From contig NZ_LAJX01000047.1 in the NCBI RefSeq assembly GCF_000963695.1, positions 1 to 44,648 of the forward strand: a DNA stretch of 44,648 bases, in the 5' to 3' direction. Positions 29,765 through 39,370 of this stretch are shown here, one piece after another. Within the stretch, counting starts at the first letter, position 1; each line of letters starts with the position of its first letter. The notes beneath the pieces were generated by a model. The model worked only from the letters and a program-made list of their open reading frames with translations. It was not told the DNA's origin and ran no database searches. Both the position numbers and the translations under genes were made by a program. The DNA comes from Methylocucumis oryzae. GTDB taxonomy: Bacteria; Pseudomonadota; Gammaproteobacteria; Methylococcales; Methylomonadaceae.

Positions 29765-30775
29765 CTATGGTGCTGGCATTAATTTCGCAACTAAGCGGAA
29801 TGTTCCGGCTTTTCTTACGCCGTTAGGGCCTTCTTTACCACGCCAAAACGGTGTTAATACGATATTGCCGGTTAATACAAATTTGTCGCCTGTAATTTTC
29901 ACTTTAGTATCAGCCGTTTCAAACGCTGGAGTGCCTTTAAGGCCCAATTCAGAGGTCAAATTCATGTGGGCAGTGAAATACCAGCCGTCAGTACCTTCTT
30001 TACCACCCAATGGCAGACCGGTTGTGCGGTCATAGGCGTTGACGGTAGAGCGTAGTGGGTCATAGCGTAAGGCTAAGTCACCTACAGATACTTGGCCCCA
30101 ACGACCAAACATTCTAAAAGCACCGCCTAAGCCAATTTGTCCGGTAAACGTCGCTAACGGGTCAAAATCATCAAACATGGCTGTGGTTGCTTGTGGGTTG
30201 CGGCCGCCGTTATCATTAGCTGATTTTGTCGGAGTAACACCGTATGGGAAGACTTTGAACGGCGGTTTTGGCCACGGTTCGCTAAAAGGCAAACGGTGAA
30301 TACCCACTAAGTTGACCGCGTCATCGGTGAGTAACGGGTTAAAGTTATGCAGATAAATTAAGTTAAATGCTAACGTTGAAGCGCCTAGTCTTTTGGACTG
30401 ACCGATGACTTGATAAGCGGTCAATGGTGCGATTTCCTCGGCGGTAAAGTAGTCATCCAGATATAAGTCACGCGTGTTATACGCATCGCCTTCAATAATT
30501 CCTTTTAGACCGTTATCGAAAACCATGTTGTTAGTTCCAGATGTGTCTTGCTGCCAATGTTCATCGTTTGGTCGACCATTGCTATCTACACCGTTATACG
30601 CATTACCGGCACGGCTCATGATGACGCCCCAGACATCAGGTGCAAAATCAAACGTTAAGACGCCGTCTTTAAACGTCTTAGGGGCTGCTTCGGCGGGTGT
30701 AATGGCAGAAAATGCCAGCACTGCCGAGACGGCTAAAATAGAACTCAGTTGTTTTATCGATTGTTTCATTTTCAT
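29765..30775 (-). CDS. Exported protein of unknown function (336 residues)
   Basis: I do not recognise this protein. The open frame extends to 30871, but ATG 30775 has a GAGG four bases upstream and starts a proper signal peptide (MKMKQSIKQLSSILAVSAVL, cleavage after PAEAA), so I use it. The mature part opens KTFKDGVLTFDFAPDVWGVI and is rich in Gly, Asn, Asp and aromatics with few cysteines. The end (FVLTGNIVLTPFWRGKEGPN) alternates like beta strands. The secretion signal is clear; the fold could be an all-beta periplasmic or outer-membrane-associated protein, but that is inference. It lies upstream of the propeller gene on the same strand. A G9 run abuts its stop codon (29756-29764). Confidence 0.75.
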   Translation of the reverse strand: MKMKQSIKQLSSILAVSAVLAFSAITPAEAAPKTFKDGVLTFDFAPDVWGVIMSRAGNAYNGVDSNGRPNDEHWQQDTSGTNNMVFDNGLKGIIEGDAYNTRDLYLDDYFTAEEIAPLTAYQVIGQSKRLGASTLAFNLIYLHNFNPLLTDDAVNLVGIHRLPFSEPWPKPPFKVFPYGVTPTKSANDNGGRNPQATTAMFDDFDPLATFTGQIGLGGAFRMFGRWGQVSVGDLALRYDPLRSTVNAYDRTTGLPLGGKEGTDGWYFTAHMNLTSELGLKGTPAFETADTKVKITGDKFVLTGNIVLTPFWRGKEGPNGVRKAGTFRLVAKLMPAP

Positions 30776-31189
30776 CGTTCCTCTGTTTGTAAAGTTCAAT
30801 TCGGTAGTAATGCCGACTGCTGAAGCAGCTAAATGCTGATTCAATGACGCTAACAGCAAATTTAGTGCCAAGGAATAATGAGTGAATCTGCTTAAACGTA
30901 GGTTTTTTTATAATTGTTTATTTATAAACAATGGCTTAAGTATATTTGGGGGCTGTGTCTATGTTGAGTTTTTGTAGCAAATTTCTGAAAAAGACGTTAA
31001 AAAGAGTCGTGAATTCAAGTAATAAGTGCATGACGTTACGAGTAATTAGTTTTAACTCGGCGTTTGCTTAGGGGAAAAAGCGTTGAGGGTGTTTATCTGA
31101 TAGTAAGGCATTTGCCGTATTTTCTTTAAATAACTACGTTTAATACCGTATTTTTATGTCTAGCTTTTAAAAAGATTCAATTACAATGC
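30776..31189. other. Intergenic, no gene seen
   Basis: AT-rich non-coding stretch between the exported protein and the 31190 palindrome. It should contain the promoter of the minus-strand gene; no clear boxes were picked. Confidence 0.4.
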
Positions 31190-31225
31190 CAAACAAATTA
31201 TATACATAAGTATATAATTTGTTTG
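31190..31225. promoter_or_regulatory. Perfect 16-bp inverted repeat, possible operator
   Basis: CAAACAAATTATATAC (31190-31205) and GTATATAATTTGTTTG (31210-31225) are exact reverse complements around ATAA. No T run follows at a distance typical of a terminator, and it sits about 120 bases upstream of a promoter-like pair. A dimeric-regulator binding site is one reading; an AT-rich hairpin terminator is another. A direct repeat GAGCAGTGC follows at about 31225 and 31247. Confidence 0.55.
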
Positions 31226-31343
31226 AGCAGTGCTGTTCGATGTTTCGAGCAGTGCGCTACTTGTGTTGCAGTAAACGTTAGCTGTTATGTTGGTTTGGTA
31301 ACAGTGTATCCGTGTTTAAAATACCGTTAGCAATTAAACCTGC

Positions 31344-31373
31344 TTGACACGAGCACACAAGCATTATTATGCT
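31344..31373 (+). promoter_or_regulatory. Sigma-70-like promoter for the YiiX-like gene
   Basis: A perfect TTGACA (31344-31349) is followed after 18 bases by TATGCT (31368-31373), a 4/6 match to the -10 box. Transcription would begin near 31380, giving a short leader before ATG 31407. Confidence 0.5.
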
Positions 31374-31406
31374 ATTAATTAAACATTGATTAATTTTGAG
31401 GTATTT

Positions 31407-31964
31407 ATGCAGCTACAAGACGGTGATTTGATTTTCTTATCGATTCCTAATCCGCTTTATCGACGAGTGGCAGCGGCAACAGGTTCACGCGCCTCGCATA
31501 TGGGGATTGCTTTTTATGATGAGCAACAAGGTTGGTTAGTCGCTGAAAGCACGTTTCCTGTTGCGAAATATACGCCATTGGCATGCTATTTAGCGCGTAC
31601 TGATAACGGCTGGGTAACGGTTAGGCGTTGCCTGAATCCATTAACTCCACAAGATATTCAAGCATTAAGGCGCGAATGTGATAAGCAAATGGGGCGGTTT
31701 TATCATTTAGGCTTTCGCTACGAATCTAAGCGCTTGTTTTGTTCTAAATTAGTTTATGATGCGTTTGCTAACGCGTTAGCTATAGAAATCGGCAAGCTTG
31801 AAACATTTGCCGAGTTATTGCACAAACAGCCAAACACGCAGTTATGGTTTTGGCGTTTATGGTTTTTTGGCAGGATTCCTTGGCAGAGAGTGACGGTATC
31901 TCCTGCCAGTCAAATGCTTTGTGAAAAATTAACAACGGTTTATGAATCAGAAAGTACTGGTTAG
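31407..31964 (+). CDS. YiiX/YebB-like permuted NlpC/P60 (papain-like) hydrolase
   Basis: The 185-residue protein shows the circularly permuted NlpC/P60 order: an early histidine in SRASHMGIAFYD and a late cysteine in KRLFCSKLVYDAF. This is the pattern of the YiiX family (Peptidase_C92/DUF830), thought to act on lipids or amide bonds; the true substrate is unknown. It starts MQLQDGDLIFLSIPNPLYRR at ATG 31407, chosen over an upstream TTG because GAGG lies 5 bases before it. There is no signal peptide, so it is likely cytoplasmic. It overlaps the next gene by 23 bases, suggesting co-expression. Confidence 0.8.
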   Translation: MQLQDGDLIFLSIPNPLYRRVAAATGSRASHMGIAFYDEQQGWLVAESTFPVAKYTPLACYLARTDNGWVTVRRCLNPLTPQDIQALRRECDKQMGRFYHLGFRYESKRLFCSKLVYDAFANALAIEIGKLETFAELLHKQPNTQLWFWRLWFFGRIPWQRVTVSPASQMLCEKLTTVYESESTG

Positions 31965-32766
31965 TTGTATTTGTTTTAAGGGTAGCGAATGCGGTTTAGT
32001 TGGCATGATTGGCCATTTACCACGTATTTTGTGTTTGTTGCTGGCGGCTTGCTCTAGTGAGCCAAGTGTTGTTCAGCCAGCCGTTGCCAGCATTGATATT
32101 TCTCGCGTCTATCAAATTTCGGTGGTTAGTCATGGTTGGCATACTGGGTTGATTGTTCCGGGTGTGATATTAAATGCTGCTGTTCCTGAGCTTAAGCGGC
32201 GTTTTATCGAGCCAGCGTATTATGAAATCGGATGGGGCGATGAGGGATTTTATCAAGCACAAGAAATTACGACGGGCTTAACGCTGCAAGCATTATTTTG
32301 GTCTAAAGGCTCAGTATTGCATGTGGTCGCGATTCCTGACGCGCCCGAGCAGTATTTTGTCGGCGATACTATCGTCAGTACTTGTCTTGCTAAGTATGAA
32401 CTGAGCTCGTTACAACAGTTTTTAGCGGCAAGTTTTGCACACAACAAAGCCGGTGTCATAACAGCGTTGCGGCGCGGTATTTATGGTGATAGTGAGTTTT
32501 ACTTAGGGCAGGGGCGTTATTATTTTTTTAATACTTGCAATACATGGACAGCAAAAGCATTACGCAGTGCGGGTGTGGTCATTGATTGGACGTTTAAGCT
32601 GACGGCTGGTAGTGTAATGGAAGAGTTTGCGGCGCGCATCATGCTTGTTCGAGTCGTTCTGAGTTTAAGTAAAAAGCATGGTTTTGTAGAGCATCAAAAC
32701 GGGTACTCGATACTCTACATTAGCACCATATTATCTCTATGTATTAATTCTTCATCATTGGCATAG
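31942..32766 (+). CDS. DUF2459-family lipoprotein-like protein, N- and C-termini uncertain
   Basis: The core reads VYQISVVSHGWHTGLIVPG, YYEIGWGDEGFYQ, YYFFNTCNTWTAKALRSAGV and KLTAGSVM, which is the DUF2459 pattern (SHGWHTG, GWGDxxFY, NTCNTW). Conserved His and Cys suggest an NlpC/P60-like hydrolase, fitting its YiiX-like neighbour. The N-terminus contains ILCLLLAACSS, a plausible lipobox, so ATG 32005 could be the real start instead of 31942; neither has a good ribosome site. The C-terminus runs about 45 residues beyond the usual family end and overlaps the 3' end of proB by 52 bases, so a lost stop or an unseen frameshift near 32630 is possible. Confidence 0.72.
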   Translation: MNQKVLVSCICFKGSECGLVGMIGHLPRILCLLLAACSSEPSVVQPAVASIDISRVYQISVVSHGWHTGLIVPGVILNAAVPELKRRFIEPAYYEIGWGDEGFYQAQEITTGLTLQALFWSKGSVLHVVAIPDAPEQYFVGDTIVSTCLAKYELSSLQQFLAASFAHNKAGVITALRRGIYGDSEFYLGQGRYYFFNTCNTWTAKALRSAGVVIDWTFKLTAGSVMEEFAARIMLVRVVLSLSKKHGFVEHQNGYSILYISTILSLCINSSSLA

Positions 32767-33822
32767 CCTAAGATGCTTTCAAATAATGTGCTGCTTTTTC
32801 CGATAATGAGGTTAGCGTCGTTGTAGTCGTAGTTAATTAAGCCGCGCGCTATTTCAATACCCGCTTCATCGATACAAGACACCAGCTCACCGCGTTGAAA
32901 CGTGCCGGATAGGGTTTTAACGCCAACTGCTAGTAAGCTTTTGCCTTCGTTGCGTAATACATTAACAGCGCCAGCATCTATTACAACATGACCTTTAACT
33001 TGCAATTGTCCGGCTAGCCAGCGTTTTCTAGCGATTAACGGAGCGATGTCTGGGATAATGTATGTGCCTAATTCATGTCCTTGCATGACAGTGTTAATGA
33101 CATCGTTGACGGTACCGGCAGCAATAATGGTTCCGGCGCCTGAGCGGGCGGCTAAGCGAGCGGCGCGTACCTTAGTCGTCATGCCTCCGCGCCCCAGGCC
33201 ACTACGACTTCCGCCGGCCATTTTTTCTAAGCGCGCATCGTTTACGCTGATGGCAGAAATTAATTCTGCTTCGGGATAGACGCTAGGATCGGCGGTGAAT
33301 AAGCCTTGTTGGTCGGTTAAGATGATGAGTAAATCAGCTTCGACTAAATTAGCAACTAAGGCAGCTAAGGTGTCGTTATCACCAAAGCGAATCTCTTCGG
33401 TAGCAACGGTGTCGTTTTCGTTGATGACGGGGATAACACCAAAATCTATCAGCGTAAGTAGTGTGCTGCGTGCATTTAAGTAACGTTGGCGGTCTGATAA
33501 GTCATCATGGGTTAATAAGACTTGCGCGGCGTGTAGCCCGTGTTGCTGGAAATTATCGTCAAAGACTCGGACTAAGCCCATTTGACCAACGGCAGCGGCA
33601 GCTTGCAGTTCATGTAAAGTGGTGGGGCGAGTTTTTAAGCCTAATCGGCTCATGCCTTCTGCTACTGAGCCTGACGAGACCAGTACGACATCAATACCCT
33701 GAGCTTTTAGGGCTGACATTTGGGCTACCCAGGCAGCAATTGAGATTTTATCTAGGCCGCGCCCGCCTTTGGTGAGTAAAGAGCTGCCTATTTTTATAAC
33801 GATGCGTTTAGCGGTTGCAAAT

Positions 33823-33836
<14 letters not shown>
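32715..33836 (-). CDS. proB: Glutamate 5-kinase ProB (kinase + PUA domain)
   Basis: First step of proline synthesis: phosphorylates glutamate. The 373-residue protein starts [20 protein letters not shown] (IKIGSSL is the kinase P-loop-like motif), has [35 protein letters not shown] and [20 protein letters not shown], and a C-terminal PUA domain ([40 protein letters not shown]). The length fits E. coli ProB (367). The start overlaps the obgE stop by 14 bases, so the two are coupled. Intact. Confidence 0.95.
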
Positions 33837-34867
<1,031 letters not shown>

Positions 34868-34880
34868 CTACAAACTGTAT

Positions 34881-34918
34881 AAACAAAAAAGCCCCGCCAA
34901 GGCAGGGCTTTTTTGTTT
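34881..34918 (-). terminator. Strong intrinsic terminator between rpmA and obgE
   Basis: AAACAAAAAAGCCCCGCC (34881-34898) pairs with GGCAGGGCTTTTTTGTTT (34901-34918) with one mismatch and a tight loop. GC core plus flanking A and T runs make it work on both strands. It would limit read-through from the abundant ribosomal-protein message into obgE-proB. Confidence 0.88.
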
Positions 34919-34939
34919 ACTTAGCAAAAACTGCGCGCA

Positions 34940-35197
34940 CTATGCGGCAATAACGCTAACGTATTGGCGATTATCAGGGCCTTTGATTTGAAACTGTACT
35001 TTGCCTTCAGTTAAGGCAAACAACGTATGGTCTTTACCACAACCCACGTTTACGCCTGCATGAAATTGTGTGCCGCGTTGTCTGATTAAGATATTGCCAG
35101 CTGCGACCTGTTCACCACCATAACGTTTAACACCTAAGCGTTTCGCATTAGAGTCACGACCGTTTCGAGTACTACCACCCGCTTTCTTATGAGCCAT
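34940..35197 (-). CDS. rpmA: 50S ribosomal protein bL27
   Basis: Ribosomal protein at the peptidyl-transferase centre. The 85-residue product begins [20 protein letters not shown] and has [20 protein letters not shown], all standard for bL27. AAGGAG precedes the start at good spacing. It starts 17 bases after rplU and ends before a strong terminator. Confidence 0.98.
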   Translation of the reverse strand: MAHKKAGGSTRNGRDSNAKRLGVKRYGGEQVAAGNILIRQRGTQFHAGVNVGCGKDHTLFALTEGKVQFQIKGPDNRQYVSVIAA

Positions 35198-35214
35198 TGT
35201 TTAACTCCTTGTTT

Positions 35215-35526
35215 TTATGCAGAAATGCCAGTGACCTGGACTTCTGTGTAATATTGACGATGACCCATGTGTTTCATGTGGTGCTTGCGTCTTCTGAATT
35301 TAATGATTTTAATTTTTTTGTGTCGGCCTTGTGATAAAACTGTAGCGGTGACTTTACCACCTTCTACAAAGGGCATACCCACTTTAATTGAGTCGCCTGA
35401 ATGAACCATCAAGACTTTATCGAATTCAACGCTGTCGCCAGTACCTAACTCGAGTTTTTCTATTTTTAAGGTCGTACCTTCTTCAACCCGGTACTGTTTG
35501 CCACCTGTTTGTATTACCGCATACAT
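35215..35526 (-). CDS. rplU: 50S ribosomal protein bL21
   Basis: Ribosomal protein that binds 23S rRNA. The family start is [20 protein letters not shown] at ATG 35526, with GGAG 9 bases upstream; an in-frame ATG six codons earlier lacks this support. The protein is 103 residues, the same as E. coli L21, and has the [21 protein letters not shown]-terminal block. First gene of rplU-rpmA. Confidence 0.97.
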   Translation of the reverse strand: MYAVIQTGGKQYRVEEGTTLKIEKLELGTGDSVEFDKVLMVHSGDSIKVGMPFVEGGKVTATVLSQGRHKKIKIIKFRRRKHHMKHMGHRQYYTEVQVTGISA

Positions 35527-35573
35527 GTGCGTAAGCTCCGTCAAAGCATTAATCTGTTAAACGTAAACCGTTA

Positions 35574-35603
35574 ATTCTAATTTATAAAACAAAACTCTGT
35601 CAA
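35574..35603 (-). promoter_or_regulatory. Sigma-70 promoter for rplU-rpmA
   Basis: On the minus strand, TTGACA (35603-35598) is followed by 18 bases and TAGAAT (35579-35574). A perfect -35 and a 5/6 -10 fit a strong ribosomal-protein promoter, with transcription starting about 40 bases before the rplU ATG. Confidence 0.6.
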
Positions 35604-35645
35604 TGAAAGATTCTAAGTCTTTAAAATAGCGAGGTTTATTTAAGT

Positions 35646-35663
35646 ATAGGTAAATATACCTAT
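35646..35663. promoter_or_regulatory. Small palindrome and TATAAT box in the rplU-ispB gap
   Basis: ATAGGTA (35646-35652) and TACCTAT (35657-35663) are exact inverted repeats. A perfect TATAAT lies at 35696-35701, a candidate -10 for ispB, but no good -35 was found for it. The palindrome sits between the two divergent promoters and could be an operator. Confidence 0.35.
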
Positions 35664-35779
35664 CAAACGGCATGGGCGCTTAGGTTTAATTACGTTATAA
35701 TAGCTTAAAAACAGCTAAATTCATAGACATAGCCTAGAAAACCAATCCAAACACCATCCAACTCTTAGTAGATTTCCTA

Positions 35780-36793
35780 ATGGCATTGCACACCCAACCC
35801 TCTAGCTTAAATTCTTCTCAACTTATCGATTTCGATTCTATCAAGGGCCTGACAAACATAGAGTCAAAAGCTGTAGATCAACTGATTATTAACGAGCTGA
35901 GTTCTGATGTCGTTTTAATTAACCAAATGGGTCATTACATTGTCGGTAATGGCGGCAAGCGTTTACGCCCTATGTTATTGTTGCTAGTCGCGAAGGCGTT
36001 AGGTCCAATGAGTGATTATCACTTATTGCTAGCGGCTGTAATTGAATTTATCCATACGGCAACCTTATTACATGATGATGTTGTCGATGAGTCAGAGTTA
36101 AGACGCGGTAAAGAATCTGCGAATGCGGTTTGGGGTAATGCCGCTAGCGTCTTAGTCGGTGATTATCTGTATTCACGTGCATTTGAAATGATGGTACGAA
36201 CCGACAATATGCGAGTCATGGAGATTTTATCCAAAACGACTACCGCTATCGCTGAAGGTGAGGTATTACAGTTATTAAATTGCAATAATCCAGAAACAAC
36301 AGAAGCTAAGTACTTAGAAGTCATTGCCCGTAAGACCGCTATTTTATTTAGTGCCGCTACGCGCTTAGGTGCTGTCTTAAGCAATGCGGATAATGAAACA
36401 GAAGAAAAGTTAGCCGCTTACGGCCAACACTTAGGCATTGCGTTTCAGTTAATCGATGATGCGTTAGATTACAAGGCCAGCCAAGAAGACTTAGGCAAAA
36501 ATTTAGGCGATGATTTAGCGGAAGGTAAGCCAACGTTACCATTAATCTATGCGATACAAAACAGTAGTGCAGAAGAGGCTGCTATTATTATTGCTGCCAT
36601 TAAAGACGGCAATCGCGAGGCGTTTAACGATGTGTATGCTATTGTACAACGCACTCAAGCGATTGCTTACACAGAACAATGCGCCGAAGCTCAAGCACTT
36701 AAAGCGATTGACGCGTTAGCTAATCTTCCTGAATCGGACTATAAAACGGCATTGATTCAATTAGCCAAGTTTTCGGTACAACGCAGCTATTGA
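35780..36793 (+). CDS. ispB: Polyprenyl diphosphate synthase IspB (ubiquinone side chain)
   Basis: Chain-elongating prenyltransferase that makes the long isoprenoid tail of ubiquinone. The 337-residue protein has GNGGKRLRPMLLLLVAKALG, the first aspartate-rich motif LLHDDVVDESELRRG, GDYLYSRAFEMM, and the second one FQLIDDALDYKASQEDLGKN. Residues around the first DDxxD fit long-chain (C40-C50) enzymes, but the exact length cannot be read here. Divergent from rplU, a common arrangement in gammaproteobacteria. Intact frame; the ribosome site is weak. Confidence 0.93.
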   Translation: MALHTQPSSLNSSQLIDFDSIKGLTNIESKAVDQLIINELSSDVVLINQMGHYIVGNGGKRLRPMLLLLVAKALGPMSDYHLLLAAVIEFIHTATLLHDDVVDESELRRGKESANAVWGNAASVLVGDYLYSRAFEMMVRTDNMRVMEILSKTTTAIAEGEVLQLLNCNNPETTEAKYLEVIARKTAILFSAATRLGAVLSNADNETEEKLAAYGQHLGIAFQLIDDALDYKASQEDLGKNLGDDLAEGKPTLPLIYAIQNSSAEEAAIIIAAIKDGNREAFNDVYAIVQRTQAIAYTEQCAEAQALKAIDALANLPESDYKTALIQLAKFSVQRSY

Positions 36794-37507
36794 TTAATGC
36801 CCGCTGTGCTGGTGTTCGCCTATTAACATTTCTAAACGCTTCACCAGCGGGTCGTCCTCCATATCGCCAAAATCCGTGTAATCCAAATGCCTAAACTGAC
36901 TCAGTTCAGTTTGGCTAATGGGTTGCACGGGCAATGTTTGTGCGCACGTCTTAAGGGTTAATACCAGTTCTTCTTCGGGCATTTTTTTCCACAAGCGTAG
37001 CGGTAATTGCATATTAGGTAGCCAAGCCAATTCAATCTCGGCTTGTTGCAGTTTGCCGCGATAATGTTGGACTTGCGTATCGCCAATACGTTGTTCCTGG
37101 GTTAACAGCAATCGCTTGCCTAATACGGCGGGATCAATCAGTGAATGCAATTGCGGCCATGACGGTGACTTGCCTAATGCGGCTAAATCGCCCGGCACAA
37201 ACTCGACAATGGTTTTCTCATTGAAAAATAATTTAGTGTAAAACATCTGAGCTTGGTTATTGCGCTCCCAAAGCTCGCCTTGCTGAGTTAGTTCATCACG
37301 GGTTTCCATACGCATAGGCGCACGCCATAAATACCAATGAGATTGTTGTTTATCTTTAGCGGTTGTCACTTGTTTATCAAATTGGCAAGCTAACACCGAG
37401 GCATCCGTTATCTGGCTTAAGCCTGCCGGTAATTCGTAAAAGTCTTGAGGAGACGACGCACAGCCTGTTAGCGTCAGCACCACTGTCAATATCAAGCAAT
37501 TCTTCAT
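36794..37507 (-). CDS. Predicted lipoprotein of unknown function
   Basis: The 237-residue product begins MKNCLILTVVLTLTGCASSP with a clear lipobox (LTGC), so Cys16 should be lipidated. The mature protein has WYLWRAPMRMETRDE, VQHYRGKLQQAEIELAWLPN and LPLRLWKKMPEEELVLTLKT, which suggests beta strands as in LolA/LolB-like folds, but I cannot assign it. The position right after N-terminal Cys is A, so outer-membrane sorting is expected. The C-terminus is histidine-rich (EHQHSGH). Convergent and abutting with ispB (one base apart). Confidence 0.75.
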   Translation of the reverse strand: MKNCLILTVVLTLTGCASSPQDFYELPAGLSQITDASVLACQFDKQVTTAKDKQQSHWYLWRAPMRMETRDELTQQGELWERNNQAQMFYTKLFFNEKTIVEFVPGDLAALGKSPSWPQLHSLIDPAVLGKRLLLTQEQRIGDTQVQHYRGKLQQAEIELAWLPNMQLPLRLWKKMPEEELVLTLKTCAQTLPVQPISQTELSQFRHLDYTDFGDMEDDPLVKRLEMLIGEHQHSGH

Positions 37508-37541
37508 ATTTTTTCCATTTATGTTGTTTCATGCGAAAACG

Positions 37542-37568
37542 AACAAGGGTGCATAACGCACCCTTGTT
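37542..37568 (-). terminator. Hairpin downstream of the alkaline phosphatase gene
   Basis: AACAAGGGTGC (37542-37552) pairs perfectly with GCACCCTTGTT (37558-37568) around ATAAC; on the minus strand it is followed by CGTTTTCG. It lies 58 bases past the phosphatase stop. The GGGTGC/GCACCC core also resembles the repeat family of 4493-4563. Confidence 0.6.
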
Positions 37569-37625
37569 ACAATTTCCTGCCAATTAGCTTTAACTAAAAC
37601 CAGCTAACATCCGGTCAGTTCGATA

Positions 37626-39217
37626 TTATTTTGCCATGGCTCTATGCATCACATGGAAGATAACGTTTTTGTTCTACCACACCACGGAATAAATGCGCTC
37701 CAGGGCCTTGAGCATAAATAGCGACGTCTTCGCCAGCATGGGTTTCAGCACTGGTTGGTACTAAGGCTTCTTGGTGGAAATCCGCGTCAGTCGTATCGAC
37801 GGTTGTCATATCGGCAACACGACCCGGTTGTGCCGTTAGAGCATAAACATCATCACCTTTAACACCAACGTGATAACCCAAACCGTTGGCATAAGACAAC
37901 GTGGTATAAGGCATATTGTCTGAAGCTTTGGCGTAATCGCTATCACCAGGTTCAATGACTTTGCCTAAGATGTTATTGCCGCGTTTGTGGGTAACCCGCA
38001 ATCGTAAAGGTATGGCTATGGTCAGCTGAAACGACGATTAGCGTATTATCTAACTCGCCTAATTCCGTTAACGTTGCGACGGTTTTCTTAATCGCATCCG
38101 CCATCGCGATAGTGTCGGTTAGCGCGCGATAGGCATTGCCTGCGTGATGACCGTGGTCTATACGACCGGCTTCAACATGAAGATAAAAGCCTTTTTGGTT
38201 TTTGTTTAAAATTCTAATCGATTTGTCGGTTAGCTCGGCTAAGCTAGGCTCGCCTGCGGTATCGGCTAAACGGTCTGCTTCGTATTCCATGTGTGAACGC
38301 TCAAACAAACCTAAAACGTGTGTGGCGGTGCTTGGGTTAATCGCGTCGAATTGCGCTTTATTCCAAACATAGGCACTGTTAGCACCGAATTTAGTCGTCC
38401 ATTCAGCCGTTAAATCACGACCATCTTTACGTCTGCCAAATTTGCCTGCGTCTTCAGTGTCTTCTAATGTGTTAGGACGGAAGTATTCACGTCCGCCGCC
38501 TAATGCCACTTCAAGGCCGTCACCGTATTTAAATTCGATTAACTGACGCGCAATATCCGGCACGCCGCAGCCAGTCGGTTGGTTAGCATCAGATTCCCAG
38601 TTGCGCTCAGGCACATGGGCAAAGTTAGCCGCTGGTGTCGCATGAGTAATACGCGCTGTAGAAACTACACCAGTCGATTTACCAGCTTTTTCCGCGATTT
38701 CTAAAATCGTCGTAATTCTATGCGTTTTAATATCGGTTGCGCAGTCTGCACGTGTTACATCTTGGTCAAGCGAGATAACGCCGTCTAACGTTTTAACACC
38801 GGTTACCATCGCTGTCATGGTCGGTGCAGAGTCTGAGGTTTGTTGGTTAACGCTGTAAGTTTTTGATAACGCTAAGTGTGGGAATAATTCAAAGCTTAAA
38901 TAGTTTTCTTCGCCACTGCTGCCCGCCGTTGTGTTGCTGGCATCAATAATGCCTGGTTGTTGACCGGCTAAAATACGGGCTGCGGTTACAGTAGAAACCC
39001 CCATGCCGTCGCCGATAAATAGAATTACATTTTTTGCTTTGCCAGGGATGCGTTTAACCGCCGCATTTTTTTTCACGGCTGCTTCACCGTCTGCATACCA
39101 GGTGTTGCGGTCAGAATGGGGGGCAGGGAAAGCATCAGCCGTCGCTGCTTGGCTAACATAGGCGGTGCCAGCCGATAAAATAGCTGCTACTGCCATCGTC
39201 ATTAATTTTAATTTCAT
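37626..39217 (-). CDS. phoA: Alkaline phosphatase, PhoA family (two frameshifts as read)
   Basis: Periplasmic zinc phosphomonoesterase. ATG 39217 follows GGAG and starts a signal peptide (MKLKLMTMAVAAILSAGTAY, cleavage near SQAA). Motifs: NVILFIGDGMGVS (metal Asp), QTSDSAPTMTAMVTG (nucleophile Ser), EAGRIDHGHHAGNA and SADHSHTFTIAGY (metal ligands). One extra base near 37980-37986 must go to reach RGNNILGKVIEPGD; another in T5 at 37666-37670 gives the normal end VVEQNVIFHVMHRAMAK with the stop at 37626-37628. The corrected protein is 529 residues. Without the second fix the product ends at 37642 with an unrelated PCDA. A Pho-box-like site lies 120 bases upstream. Confidence 0.93.
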
Positions 39218-39336
39218 TTTAATCTCCGGATTTTGAAAACTGCCGTATTGCCGTCCAGGCATATACAGGCTAAACAAAGGCTTTACACCTTATTCAGAGA
39301 TTTTATGCTTCTAAAAAGTAAGATTGATGAATGAAT

Positions 39337-39355
39337 GGTTAAAATTCTGTTACAG
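39337..39355 (-). promoter_or_regulatory. Candidate Pho box upstream of phoA
   Basis: On the minus strand the sequence reads CTGTAACAGAATTTTAACC, two half sites spaced 11 bases apart (CTGTAAC and TTTTAAC), close to the PhoB consensus CTGTCAT-N4-CTGTCAT. It lies between the recD stop and the phoA start, about 120 bases before the ATG. A matching -10 was not clear. Confidence 0.45.
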
Positions 39356-39370
39356 TTTGATGACTATCTG

